Origin: Ophiodon elongatus
Taxonomy: Eukaryota; Chordata; Actinopteri; Perciformes; Hexagrammidae
Length of the DNA stretch: 64,000 bases
Assembly: GCA_016806645.1 (NCBI GenBank)
Contig: JACSYO010001932.1
Span: 2,051,501-2,115,500, forward strand
Direction: 5' to 3'
Both the position numbers and the translations under genes were made by a program. Positions 24,888-36,763 of the stretch are shown piece after piece (the stretch's first letter is position 1; each line of letters opens with the position of its first letter). Below the pieces are notes generated by a model. It saw nothing but the letters and a program-made list of their open reading frames with translations, searched no databases and was not told the origin of the DNA.

Positions 24888-26291
24888 AATTTAGTGTCAG
24901 CACCAGAGGGCGACAGGAGAGAGCCGAGGAGGGGGGCGAGACGGTGGGAGGGCTGTTCTTGGCAGGTGGACGGATGACAACTATAGCTACCTGTTTCTGA
25001 GAGCTTTTCTGCACTTTGATCCATTGCAGATGACTGATTCATCAACAGAGAGACAGATGTTATCATCAAAGGGAGATGCGGGTGACAAATGACAGTCAGG
25101 GAGACGGGGATGTCGGTCGGAGGGGTGAAGATGGAGCGGCACTTGGAGGATACAGGCGGGAAGGGAAAGTGACATGACTGAAAGTGAGGTGGTGTGTGAC
25201 GAAAGTGGGAGAAGTTTCAAGGGATAGCATGGGTTGATAAATGACTGAACACATGTAGGGAAACTAGATTTAAGTCAGGAAAGGAAAAGAGGGAGAGAAA
25301 AGGTGGAAAGAGAGACAGCGAGAGATGATATGCTCAGTAAACTGTGATAACTGGCAGTATGAGAAAGATGTTGTTCTGCCTCCAAATTACTGACTGCAGC
25401 TTGTAAACATGATGCTGGAGAACGGAGCTGCTGCTGCATTGATCAACGATGAAATAAAACACGAGGTGAAGCCAAGAGAATAATAACCAAGTGCATTCAA
25501 CAGCCAGGCGAGCCGCTTGCACCAGTCACAGGTTTTTGTTTTGTGTGTGTCTGAATGTGTATATCAGGTGTTTGCATGGACACACTTGTGTCTATATGTA
25601 TGAGGTTTGCGTGATTTTGTACAAACTAGCTATGCATTTATGCTAAGAGGAAAGCACAAACCGGCCTCACTGTTTCAGCTGCTGCTGTCTAAAGCCTGAG
25701 GCACAGCTCGGCGCTCTTGAGCATCGCAAAATGCAACAAGTCGAGCCGGACACGCGCGCACACACACACACGCACCCAACCCTAGTTGCTATGGAAACAG
25801 GGCCCTCAAAAAGGCTCAAAGAGTTTTGAAGGATGCAAAAAAAAAAGTGCTGTGAGAGGTTCTGACTTGCAGGAAAATAGCTGTATTAGAAAATAAAAAC
25901 GTAAGCACTTTTTTATTATTATTATTTTTTGATGCCATCGACAAGTCATGAATAAGTTTATTTGATTTATCGGTATGGTGTGGGTTCACTTTGTTACATC
26001 TGTGCATTCGCTTTTTCAGCTTTGTCAGTGCACTGAAGATCGCTTGGTATGCAGCATGGCGGCTTGGCCCACTTTGTCCGCTCGAGCAGCATGTAACACA
26101 CAACTTGACAAAAGACATTAAAATAGATGTCTAATCCTTGACTAATTCTAACCAAATCCTTTTGTTCGTGTCCTGTCACATCATATGCACAGAGAGAGGC
26201 ATGTTCACACACACAGAGAGGAGAGAGGTATCTTATTCCAGGCTTTCAGACGGACCATTGTTATTCAGAGAGCCCCCACCACCGGCCAAAC

Positions 26292-26299
<8 letters not shown>

Positions 26300-26326
<27 letters not shown>
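26300..26326 (+). repeat. (CA)13 microsatellite
   Basis: CA run following a CCCACCCA stretch. Confidence 0.97.
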
Positions 26327-27483
26327 CAATCATCCCCCTCCTATGCCGCCGCCCACCATCCTACCCACACCACCACACACATACACTTATGAATGTATCC
26401 TCCAAAAAATTGGACTCCTGACAGGGTGGGAAAGCCTCCAAAACGACATTTAGATATGAAACTCTTCACTGAAACCCAGACTAATGACATTTTTTCTGTC
26501 ACTCAGCAGCTTTTTAAGGAACGGTGATCCACAGAACTATCCAATGATAGGGGGAAATCTTGACACACATGCACACACGCCCATAGATCCTTAGCTCCTC
26601 TACGGCCAACCGTCATGCTCCGCTACTTGACACGTGCCAGGGCCGCCTCTTGGTGTCATGCCAGCCGAAATTCCTTCTTGCATCAGCAGCCAAACGAATT
26701 AGCGACGGAGACTTGATCCCTGTTCATAGTGAGGGCATCGCTGGGAAATTGGAATTCGAGTCTCGATTAGAGACCCCACAAGCAGAGTCCATAGGCGCGT
26801 GTCACAGATTCGCCCTGCATGGAATTGGGCTTGTAATTAACACACACCATTGATACTCAGCGTTGACAAGCAGGTACAAGGATGTGTGGATTAATTTTAC
26901 CCACGGGAGCATGAACATACAGTGTATGCATGCAAATGGAGGTCTTTTGTATTCAAGGCGTAAATTACTTTTTGGTTTGATAGCTTCCATAAATGCAGCA
27001 GAAAATGCTACTGAAACCCAGTAGCCAGAAGTCCTATTAATGTCGCAAACTCAAGTAACAAAATCTCTTGTTATTCCACTCGTAAAAATGATCCTCAACA
27101 CCTCTCAAACAATGTTTGCAATCCCCATCCACTTGCTAGAAAATGCTCAAACTTTAAAAAAAACTTTCCATAATAGTTTTGTCAATATCCCTGTTAACAG
27201 CCTGTTTGCGTTACCCTGTCACTTTTGCCCTTTGTTTCAGTCAAAATGCCCCATTTTATCAATCCGTTGACCATTTCATCCACTTTCTCCTCCATTTTCT
27301 TGCCCCTCTCTCTCTCTCCAGCCATTTCAGAGTACATAAATGCCGGGCAGGGAGTAAGGGGAGCAGGGGTGTTTCTAAACCCAAACAGACAGATAAATTT
27401 GGTCTGCTTATTGAATCCATTTGTCTCCGGATTGGCACTAATGAAAGAGCTATTAGCCCGAGAACACATTAGGCTCTGCACAT

Positions 27484-27526
<43 letters not shown>

Positions 27527-27540
27527 TGTGAGTGTGTGAC
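27484..27540 (+). repeat. (TG)n microsatellite
   Basis: TG run with a few single-base interruptions. Confidence 0.97.
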
Positions 27541-28379
27541 AGAAAGAGAGACGAAGCGAGAGCAATGATGGGTTACCTTACCATTGGCCACTAAAGACCA
27601 ATAGTCTTTAAAAGAGAATATTAGTCCCTTCTACTGTTAGGCCTCTCTTTAGCAGTCCTCCGGGTGCTATTAGGACTGACTGCATCACTTAAACACTTTC
27701 TTACACACTCGGAGTGACTCATCTTCACAGATGGACGAAGGATGTGAGGAAGGGTCAGGTCTGTTTGTGGACCTGCACTAATTACATTATTTAGATGTTG
27801 TAGTATGAGCTGTTTACTCCAGTAAAAGGAGACAGACGAGCCCAGCTGCTGTCCTGTCAGTTCAGATGGAGCTTGCTGCACTTCTGTTTCATTCCTCGTG
27901 TCATTTAAGTACAGATGAACTGAGATTCCCTCCTAAAAAAAACAGGCTCCTCTATAACCTCCACCTGCAGTCCTCTTTATCGCGGTCTGCTCCTCCCTCC
28001 ACCAAAGCAACTAATTCAATAAACAAACCATTTGTTCTGTTCTAATCAGTATCTATCTTCCTGATGGAATAAAGTCTGACTCCAGTGATTGTTTCCTGCT
28101 GTTCGGAGGGGAGGTTCTTTTCCCCAGGTTTAGGCTTGATGATATGCTTGGCAAATTGGAATTTGAATTAGGATAGAAAAGAGTGCCAGCTCAAGGAAAA
28201 ACCCATCACTTCCTACTTATTGCAAAGTAACACGGATTATGTTGTCTAAAACAGCTTCAGTTAAAAGAAAAGATTAGGTTCAGTCGACCCAAAAAACTTT
28301 GGTTAAAGTTTCGGGTGAAGTCTTGATCCTGGAGAGACGGGTTTGGACCTGCTTTCTACTAATTTACTAGTCATAGTTT

Positions 28380-28470
28380 AACATTCAGGGAAATGCACTC
28401 ATTTGATTTCTTGGTGAAAGCTAGACAAGAAGATCAATACCACTCTCGTGTCTGTCCGTTCAATAGGGAT
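28380..28470 (+). mobile_element. fragment of a fish repeat
   Basis: CATTTGATTTCTTGGTGAAAGCTAG followed by AGAAGATCAATACCACTCTC and GTGTCTGTCCGTTCAAT, a familiar teleost motif order. Short and diverged. Confidence 0.45.
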
Positions 28471-28477
28471 CGTTGAA

Positions 28478-28705
28478 CCTGTACTTGTATAGCGCTTTTC
28501 TAGTCTTCCGACCATTCAAAGTGCATTAACACTACATGACATCATTCACCCATTCATACATTGATGGGAGGGGCTAAGGTGCCACCTGCCCATCAGGAGT
28601 AGCTACCATTCATACACATTCACACACCGTAGGCACAGCTACGGGAGCAATTTGTGGTTAAGCGTCTTGCCCAAGGACACATCGACATGGACTAGCGGAG
28701 TTCTG
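28478..28705 (-). mobile_element. SINE body, reverse orientation, related to 48240-48502
   Basis: On the minus strand the order is TGTGTCCTTGGGCAAGACGC, GCTGTGCCTACGGTGTGTGA, GGCACCTTAGCCCCTCCCAT, GGTGAATGATGTCATGTAGT, then TAGAAAAGCGCTATACAAGT. This is collinear with the body of the + strand SINE at 48.3-48.5 kb. The tRNA-like head is missing or unrecognisable. It lies between pieces of two other repeats. Confidence 0.8.
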
Positions 28706-28713
28706 AAGCCTCA

Positions 28714-29130
28714 AGTTCGGCATTTTGGCCAACGCCATCTAGGTTTTTGCAACCAGAAGCAACACGAGAGTGTGGAGCCAAGTACAACCGAACACTGAAT
28801 AAAAGAAATTTAGGCGACCAAAAAGTTACAATTAACACACTGTGAAAGGATTAAAGTTGTAAGATGAAAACAAGGACAACACCCGGACAATGTTGTAGGT
28901 AGCCATGCCCTAAAGCATACCGTGCTTGGATCATAATTTACTAAATGAACATCATGCTGTATTGACCATAAACTCATGTTTACAATGTTCACTGAGGTAA
29001 TAAATCCAGTGAGAAGTAGGGTCGCTTTCTCAGTGACTTCGAGTCGCCCCCTGATGGCCATTAGATAGAATGCAAGTTCAAGGCTCTTCCACATTCACTT
29101 TTCAGACGTGCACTTTGCCGACTGGTATGA
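28714..29130 (+). mobile_element. teleost interspersed repeat
   Basis: Ordered landmarks GGCATTTTGGCCAACGCCAT, TTTTTGCAACCAGAAGC, GGATCATAATTTACTAAATG, AACATCATGCTGTATTGA, GAAGTAGGGTCGCTTTCTCA and GAGTCGCCCCCTGATGGCCA match a fish repeat I recognise. Several short deletions relative to the remembered order. Confidence 0.65.
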
Positions 29131-29135
29131 AGGCA

Positions 29136-29975
29136 ACAAAATCCAGCCATCATTGTTGCACCCATCAGAGACTGGAATTTTATCACACATATCACAGGGT
29201 GATACATATGGATCGCTTTTAGATGAGAATGATTTTCAATTTGTGCATGAAAAAATACCAACATCTTGAAAAACAAAGTCAAAAAGTTTCTCAGATTGAC
29301 TGTAGGTGGAAAAGTTGGTGTATCGATAAAAGCAGAATGCAATAAAGTGCAATGAAAACGTAATAAATTGACTTTCGACGCTGCTTTGTCATTGTCAGAC
29401 TAAGACAAATTCATTAGTTTTCTCTCCTGTGATCGTAAAATACCACGCAAAATTGGGCTTTAATGACTTTTTTAATTGTCAAAAATCACACAAAAGGTTA
29501 CCAAACTTCCTTGCCCCAAAAACTGCAGAAGTGCTGAAAAAGTCCCTCACTGACAATACATGAGCACATTTGATGAGCTCTATTGTCGAGGCGCGACATG
29601 ATTTTGCAGTGTCTCGCATTTCCCTTTTGGCAATCTCTTTTCACCATCTATTACCGCATGTAACATCATGGACGTGCCGCTTTCTCTCCTCCCTCCCTCC
29701 ACTCCCCTTTTCTCCCAAAAATGCCTCATCAAGGTCTGAGTCAATGTGAGCCTGTGAGAAATTAAATTCCCCTAATTAGGCCAGCAGATTTGCCTGCTTT
29801 ATCCTTCTGCCTCCCAAACCTCCCCTCATCCAGACAAATCTCTAATTAATCGCCGCATGCTGCTGTTGACTACACTTCAGAGGCCCGGGCCTCAATGAAT
29901 GGTGCAGGGATTCTCATGCTTTTTCACTCTAGAAATAGGATTCTAATAAAGGCTATTATAATCAGAGCTCTCCTA
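29136..29975. other. non-coding stretch, no gene seen
   Basis: The part 29740-29940 is unique-looking, with two TAATTA homeodomain-type sites (near 29774 and 29844), and could be a conserved element. Nothing else is recognised. Confidence 0.4.
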
Positions 29976-29976
29976 G

Positions 29977-30069
<93 letters not shown>
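29976..30069 (+). repeat. compound (TA)n(TG)n microsatellite
   Basis: About nine TA units pass directly into about 38 TG units. Confidence 0.99.
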
Positions 30070-30070
<1 letters not shown>

Positions 30071-30225
30071 CTCTTAGGGGTTATTCAGCGCTTACATCAA
30101 AGGAAACTGCTCCAAGCTCTAATTGAGGATGATATAGTTCTGTGAATTTAAGGAAGACTTGCACATGTTGTATGAACTGTGCTTTCCTGTCTGTGTATTA
30201 CGTCCGTGCGGCAGACTTTTAGTAC

Positions 30226-30229
<4 letters not shown>

Positions 30230-30314
<85 letters not shown>
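30230..30314 (+). repeat. (TG)n microsatellite, about 42 units
   Basis: Uninterrupted TG run. Confidence 0.99.
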
Positions 30315-30706
30315 TGTCTGAAAACATTGCATATGGACGAGCGGCCATAACGAGAACAAGTAGGGAAAAAATAAAGGATTTCTGCAGATTTCTTCAGCTA
30401 ATTAAGGATCATAGTTGCCATTCCAGCTGACTTCAGAACACTAACAACTATGGCATCAGTGTCTCACTCTGCTGCTCCAAATGAAACAATGTTAACAAAA
30501 GAATACCTCAGCTCATGAGGGAGAATTGTCTCGACATTCAAATATATGTTGTGTTTTCTTCCTTGTTTGTTTCTGCAATTTCGGCCCATTTCAGGTGAAC
30601 TTGTGTTGAACGGCGAACCGTTTGCATTGAATATTTGGATTAAATGTTGTAGGACACGTCATCATTTGTGCAGCCAAATGGTTTTAGAAGTCACATGATT
30701 AGTTAA

Positions 30707-31057
30707 GGGGCTGCACGGTGGTGTAGTGGCTAGCACTGTCACCTCACAGCCCGGGTTCAGTTCCCGGTCTGGGCAGTCCTTCTGTGTGGAGTCTGCATGT
30801 TCTCCCGGTGGCAGCGTGGGTTCCCTCCGGGTTCTTCGGCTTCCTCTCACAGTCCAAAAACATGCAGCTCTGGTTAATTGGACTCTAAATTGTCCGTAAG
30901 TGTGAATGTGAGCGTGAGTGGTTGTCTGTCTCTATATGTGCCCTGAGATGAACTGGCGACCTGTCCAGGGTAAACCCTGCCTTCGCCCAATGTCAGCTGG
31001 GATCGGCTCCAGCGCCCCGGACCCTGATAGGATAAGCGGTTTGGATAATGGAATGGA
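30707..31057 (+). mobile_element. tRNA-promoter SINE-like element with a perfect 12-bp target duplication
   Basis: Head with A-box-like TGGTGTAGTGG (30719-30729) and B-box-like GGTTCAGTTCC (30754-30764). Then the landmarks TGTGTGGAGTCTGCATGTTC, GGCTTCCTCTCACAGTCCAA, GGCGACCTGTCCAGGGTAAA and GATAGGATAAGCGG, ending in a GGAATGGA-type tail. Direct repeats ATGATTAGTTAA flank it at 30695-30706 and 31058-31069. It belongs to a very common teleost family; a truncated relative is at 20221-20345. Confidence 0.88.
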
Positions 31058-31080
31058 ATGATTAGTTAAATGTGCAGTCA

Positions 31081-31589
31081 AGGGGAAATACTTCTTCATC
31101 AGGAACTTGTGGTGGCCTTGAAATTCGAGTTAAATTGTAGTAAAGTTAAATCAAATGGAAAAAGTATCCCACAGCTGATTGTAGCAACACAAAGTACAGG
31201 GAAAGCTTGGAGGGGACCCTGAAGCTGTTTGCAAAGCAAAACCCCAATATATGTTTACAATTTATGTTGGTCATCCTGATTGTCCATATACTCCAACTTT
31301 ATCATATTGGTCTTTTCTCCACATATAACATCTATTGCATGGCTGCGGTCAAAAAGTCCAAAATGACCTCCTAACATCTATTCCGAGCCACTTTTCTTTG
31401 AACTTGATGAAAAACATCATGGGGTCAAGGAAAGATGTGAAGGAGAATTAATGAGGAGTTAGGAAAAGACAACCGTGGTGCTTCGAGACACTTTTCACTT
31501 AGCTACGTAATTATGATGCGACGTCGGATGTCTGCCATGGCGAAACTACAACAAAGAAGCCCTACAATTATGGCTGCTTCACTCGTGGT
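31081..31589. other. non-coding stretch, no gene seen
   Basis: Unique-looking sequence between the SINE-like element and the LINE tail. Confidence 0.5.
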
Positions 31590-31880
31590 GTGTGAAGGAG
31601 AAGAACCGGAGGTCCTTCCTTCCTGCTGCTGTCACACTTAACAATCAACAGTGCCTCCAGTAGAAACTGACAATTCACTCATGTGCAATATCAATGAAAC
31701 TGTTCTATATCAATATTTCCTTTGTGCAATAATGTAGATTCAACTGTTCGGTTATATTTAGCTTTTTAACAGTTTAATCATAGGCCTTTTTTTTACTGAT
31801 ACTTCTTGTTGTTGAGAATGAGAATTTTTTCATTGACAGTTTGCTAAATTTACTGTTCATACTTATTTGTTACATGCTCG
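31590..31880 (+). mobile_element. 3' end of a non-LTR retrotransposon (LINE), truncated
   Basis: The stretch GGAGGTCCTTCCTTCCTGCT, followed by CTGTCACACTTAACAATC and a TAG, encodes a RRSFLPAAVTLNN-type end. This resembles the C-terminus of reverse-transcriptase ORFs in fish LINEs. It is followed by an AT-rich 3' UTR with repeated TGTGCAATA and an AAATAAATA end. The class (L2/CR1-like) is a guess. Confidence 0.45.
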
Positions 31881-31916
31881 AAGTAAATAAATACATATAA
31901 AATGAAACAAAAGGGT

Positions 31917-31938
31917 TGTCACTGTCACTGTCACTGTA
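31917..31938 (+). repeat. short (TGTCAC)3 tandem
   Basis: Three copies of a hexamer directly after the LINE-like tail. Confidence 0.85.
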
Positions 31939-32329
31939 TAAATTCATATTTATCAACATGAATCCCATTAGTTTATGACTGTATGAAAATAATTGTTAAA
32001 CCTGTGCAAGATAGGCATATCGTCGTTTGTTTTCATGGACGGCCGAATGGTGCATCACTTAAAATGGAATTGTGGGGGCAGCATTATCTGCAAAAAAGAC
32101 TTTTCGACCGCATGTCTGCCCATGGAAGAGGGATCCTTCCTCTCTTACTCTTCCCGAGGATTCTTCCATTTTTTACATATTTTTTGTGGTTATTTTTTTC
32201 CTTATCTGAATCTCATTTTACAGAATATCTGTAAAAAAAAACAATAATAATAATAACACAATCAATGATACTGGAAAGCATCCTATTTTAACCTTGTTTG
32301 AGACTTGAATGGCACGTTTTTAATGACAT

Positions 32330-32635
32330 CATCTCATTGCAAAAAGGCGAAAACTGAAAAACATGAAAACATGAATGGCCCATTCTATAGGCAGTGTTTG
32401 ATTTGTCCATTCAGGGCTTCTGTAGAAATATGGCGGTGCAACAAGGCGGACTCCATGAACAGAACCCGCTCCATGTGTAGAAATAAAAGGCTCATTCTAA
32501 GGTAACAAAAACACAACAATTCTTATTTTTAGGTCAGATCAAACCCCGAAGGAAAAATATTTATTAATGATGTATTCCATTTCCTCCAACAGGTGCCCAC
32601 ATCCCCCTAGATGCTACACGTTGATCCTTTAATGT
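32330..32635 (+). mobile_element. teleost interspersed repeat
   Basis: Ordered landmarks GGCCCATTCTATAGGCAGTG, GTAGAAATATGGCGGTGCAA, GGCTCATTCTAAGGTAACAA, ATTCTTATTTTTAGGTCA and CCCCTAGATGCTACACG. I recognise this order from other spiny-rayed fish genomes. Family name not known to me. Confidence 0.65.
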
Positions 32636-32639
32636 CCTG

Positions 32640-33517
32640 TAGTGGAGTCAGGATATCAAGCCAATTGAAAACGTGTGGCTGGACTTAAAAGAATGGAGGG
32701 AAATCACATTAACTAAATACTGACTTGAAGGGGCTGAAATACGTATCCATTTTGAAGATATCCATTTTCACTTTTCGGTCCTTTTCTGTTGATCAGTGTC
32801 AAAAGACTTACATAAAATCTACTCCAATTCAATGTTGTGAGACAATAAAACATGACAAATACCTCATAGCTGCTGTATTTGTCTTTTTGTTATCAAATAT
32901 TCCCGCTAATGCTCCACAGAATGACCTTATCCAATCTACTGGGAATACATGTATAGGCGCAAACCCATTCCTACCCCACAAATAAAGGCTTCTGTCTGGT
33001 AACTGTTTACATTTGGTGGCCGTGGTGTGTGTGATATAGTAGGTGTAATGCATATGAATCACACTCTCCCCAGACAATATCCACACCCCACACACAGTCC
33101 CCTGCTGTTTACCCCAGCGCTGCTAACGTCCCACTGAAGCTCAGTTAAAGAGAGCAATAGAGGATCCATATCAGACTCCCAGCTGGTCTAAAGCAATCAG
33201 AGTGATGGGATTCCACTGACTGCTGGCTTTACATATTCAATCTGTCTCTATCCTCTTTAGATAAACATAGCATCCTGGGGTCCCCAGCTGCAGTTGCACT
33301 CTGGCTTCACTGTAATGAGTCGCAGACCGCTGACAGAGATGTGGAGAGAGGCTCCATGTCTGCTGCTGTGTGGGTCGAGACTTGTGTAGATATAGCTGTG
33401 TGTGTGTGTAGTATGTGTCTGTGTAAATGAGTGTGTGTGCGTCAAAGTGTGTCAGTGCTTGGACAGTCCCACTCCTGCTCATTTGTATGGAGCAGATGCA
33501 TCTCTTCTATGATGCAT
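32640..33517. other. non-coding stretch, no gene seen
   Basis: Short TG and CA runs only; no feature recognised. Confidence 0.5.
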
Positions 33518-33532
33518 ACACACACACACGCA

Positions 33533-33584
<52 letters not shown>
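33518..33584 (+). repeat. (CA)n with a (GCAC)6 core
   Basis: CA run with a GCAC tetranucleotide core at about 33530-33551. Confidence 0.97.
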
Positions 33585-33586
<2 letters not shown>

Positions 33587-33714
33587 CACACATGATTCAT
33601 TTCACAGAACACAGAGTTTCCTCCAGCAGTGGGATCGCCACATCTGTCAGAGGTTAATGCAATTCCTGTGAGTATGGGGGAAAAAATTAAACAAGGATAC
33701 ATCTGCACAACGTA

Positions 33715-33781
33715 ACACACACACACACACACACGCACACACACACGCACGCACGCACGCACACACAAACAAACACACACA
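33715..33781 (+). repeat. (CA)n with (CACG)n interruptions
   Basis: CA run interrupted by CGCACGCACGCACG and AAACAAAC. Confidence 0.97.
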
Positions 33782-33878
33782 TAACTTCAGATGTATGGAA
33801 ATGCATTATTCCCAAAAGGTCATCTCATTCGGCCATTCAGCTGCATGACCATTATGCTGCTGCAGTTAACTGTTCATT

Positions 33879-33879
<1 letters not shown>

Positions 33880-33949
<70 letters not shown>
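33880..33949 (+). repeat. (TG)n microsatellite, about 34 units
   Basis: Uninterrupted TG run. Opposite in orientation to the CA array 98 bases to its left. Confidence 0.98.
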
Positions 33950-33950
<1 letters not shown>

Positions 33951-34281
33951 GTGGTTCAGTATGCTCGAAGGGTTGCAGGACGTCCCAAAGCAGAACCGTC
34001 ATGCAGCTTCTGACCACAAGCAGGATTATTTTTTTCTTCCTTTTTTTGGGGATGAATATACATTTGGGGTTAAAGTTCTATGCTTGAATGTAAATTCTTT
34101 TTTTCTCTAATTTTGTCTAAATATGTTCAAAGAGAGGGTGACTATTAATTAACATTAACGTTTCCATGGTAATGTGCAAAGGAATGAAAAGGCCTGGTTG
34201 CCATGGGGGGATAGAGAGTTAAAAGCTCCCTAAATACACTGTCAACACACTCAGCGCTCTCCCGGGACGTAACAGGGAGGA

Positions 34282-34283
<2 letters not shown>

Positions 34284-34374
<91 letters not shown>
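34284..34374 (+). repeat. compound (CT)21(CA)25 microsatellite
   Basis: A CT array passes directly into a CA array. Confidence 0.98.
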
Positions 34375-34376
<2 letters not shown>

Positions 34377-35607
34377 CTGACTGACTGACACAGTGAGTGA
34401 ACTCACTTAAACACCAGGGCACATCAATCACCAGAAACTTCTGGTGTAATTATAGATTTCCAAATGTATCAACATCTGATTTGCTTTAAAGTGAGGCTTT
34501 ACTTCTTTTCTGTTTAAAACTGCATGTCATGGTGACAGACTGTCTGGAAAGAGGGGAAGTTGCAATATTAAAGCAATATACAGCAGCTCCGCCATAAATC
34601 CGACCATTCATTTTAACCTTGATTTAATTATGTGGTAAAAAAAAATTGCTTCAAAGAAGGATTTAGGATTTTTTCTTTATTTGCCAAGCCAGTCAGTCAT
34701 TTGTTGACCTTCTGACATTATATTCTTTATCTTTTCATCTTTTCAGCCAGTGCTTTCCTCAACATTTTCCCTGTCTCAGGTCCACTGCTGTAAGTTTGCT
34801 GAAGGTTTTCTCCACTGATGTGTCTTCTTGAGCAAACAGCTCACCGTGACTTCCTGAAGGCCAGGTCAATCGTCCGCCCTAATCTGAAATCAAACATTGA
34901 AGAGGATTTTGTGGAAGTGGGCACATTTTCTCAATACAAAATGATTCAACGGTATTCATAACACCAGGTAAATGTATGGGATTAGTACGTCATAATTACT
35001 GTTGCAGATGTACAAATTAAGCATTTACTGTAGTAATGTTCTTCAGTTTTCTTGATTTTAGACGTGAGTCATAAGTATTTGTGAGTGGTTGCATAAACCA
35101 TTGGCGAATCTCCTAAGCGGTGTTTATTGGGACACAGGTCTTCTCCTACCACCAGTTACAACCACACAAGAATTTTGACTGTATTGGTACTTCACAGATT
35201 GTTCTCAGTCACTGGAAGACAAGGCCTTTTGGACCGGCTGTTCCATTTATCTGCTCTAATCTCGAGCACCATGTTGGAGCAGGGACGTCCCCTTCCAGCT
35301 GTAGGTGGAGCAGTGGCTGTCTACCAGATCAGACAAAGAGGGGACACACTCTGCCCTGGGCCACATGTAATTACTCCCACAACAAAAAGCACAAGTGAGC
35401 AGAGGAAAAACTCTCTCTCTCTCTTCTTTTCCGTCTCTCTCTGTCGTAGAGCACCCCCTCCCCCCACGCCCCCCCCCTCCCCCCACACACGCTGTCTCTT
35501 CCACTTTATCTCCCTTTTTTCCTCTCCCATATACACACACATAAATAATGAACCATAACAACACAAGCTCCAACTGCTTCACGTGACTCAGTTGGTTCAC
35601 AAGTGTC

Positions 35608-35609
<2 letters not shown>
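34375..35609. other. non-coding stretch, no gene seen
   Basis: A CT-rich segment at about 35408-35530 includes short (CT)n and C-runs. Otherwise nothing recognised. Confidence 0.5.

Positions 35610-35639
<30 letters not shown>
35610..35639 (+). repeat. (CA)15 microsatellite
   Basis: Pure CA dinucleotide run, 32 bases before the AAC repeat. Confidence 0.98.
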
Positions 35640-35641
<2 letters not shown>

Positions 35642-35671
35642 CAAACACAAACACAACTAGCGGACTGCCAC

Positions 35672-35704
35672 ACAACAACAACAACAACAACAACAACAAC
35701 AGCA
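35672..35704 (+). repeat. (AAC)n trinucleotide repeat, about 10 units
   Basis: CAACAACAA run ending in AGCAGC. Confidence 0.97.
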
Positions 35705-36719
35705 GCGCCGTTGGGATTACCGGAGGTTTTGTGGAGCACTATGGTTCATGGAGAGTCTTATGTAATCTGAAAGACTGGAAAAATGGGGCCAGGCGAACAG
35801 TCCCAGCCTCAGCAGCTTACTGTCAACAAGAGTCACAGCTGGAACTACTGTACCTTCATATCCTAGACTGGGAGTTTATTAGGGGTGAATGTCAATACAA
35901 ATGACTCAATAATTGCATCTCCAAGTACTGAGATTTCTAACTTTCTGGTCTATAATCTATTTAAAAAAATCCCAAGCAGCCCAGCTTTTCTTTTGCATTT
36001 TTAGCTGCTTAACAAATGAGGATGAGTAGTAGGTGTTGCAAGAAATGCCAGCTTGGGATAAAAAGCTTCATTCTCAAACCAAAAATCTGTGCTGCAAATT
36101 GACGTTTCTTAAATCCATATCCATTTTGTATCCATATCTCATTTCCAGGTTCATACTTGACTTCATCATTTTGGGTTTCTTCTCGAACATGTTTATGTGC
36201 TTTAACGTTTGGCTTGTGAGAAAATAAAACGGCGCACATTTGCAAAGGTCAAATGCCACTCAAGCCCGACTGGGATGGGTGATTTCATAGTTTGTGGGTT
36301 GTTAGTCGCTCCAGATACACAAATGTATGTTCACAAGCACTGAAAAAGTTAGTTTTTCATGATATGTCCCCTTTAAGATAGGTGAGAGATCAGGGCTATA
36401 AATTGACATAATTTGTATGTATTGAAAAGGATGCTAGATGTACCGTCGCCTGTCCGTGTGAAAATGCCACCTGTCTTGCAAAAAAAAGAAGAAAAAAAAC
36501 GGTCACAAGCTTTTTAAAAATGGAACTGAACAGGCAATTGTCAGATACGATAACACTGGATTTAAATAACAAGAAAAAAAATGTGCGGATAACCTGTGAA
36601 AACAAGCACGCGCAGCCTGGCCGACCTGAGATGGTGTGATGTTGCACTTCTCAGAAATAGCAGCAGTTGCCACTGTTGTTGAGAAATAAAGGTAATTAGC
36701 ACAGGCGACAGAACGGTAC

Positions 36720-36763
<44 letters not shown>

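Larger units (their letters stand above)
24887..28379. other. non-coding stretch, no gene seen
   Basis: Contains the two microsatellites listed above and short CA runs at 25755-25773. The part 26580-26960 is unique and CpG-richer, with an ATGCAAAT octamer near 26931, and could be a conserved non-coding element. No exon or RNA gene is recognised. Confidence 0.45.
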
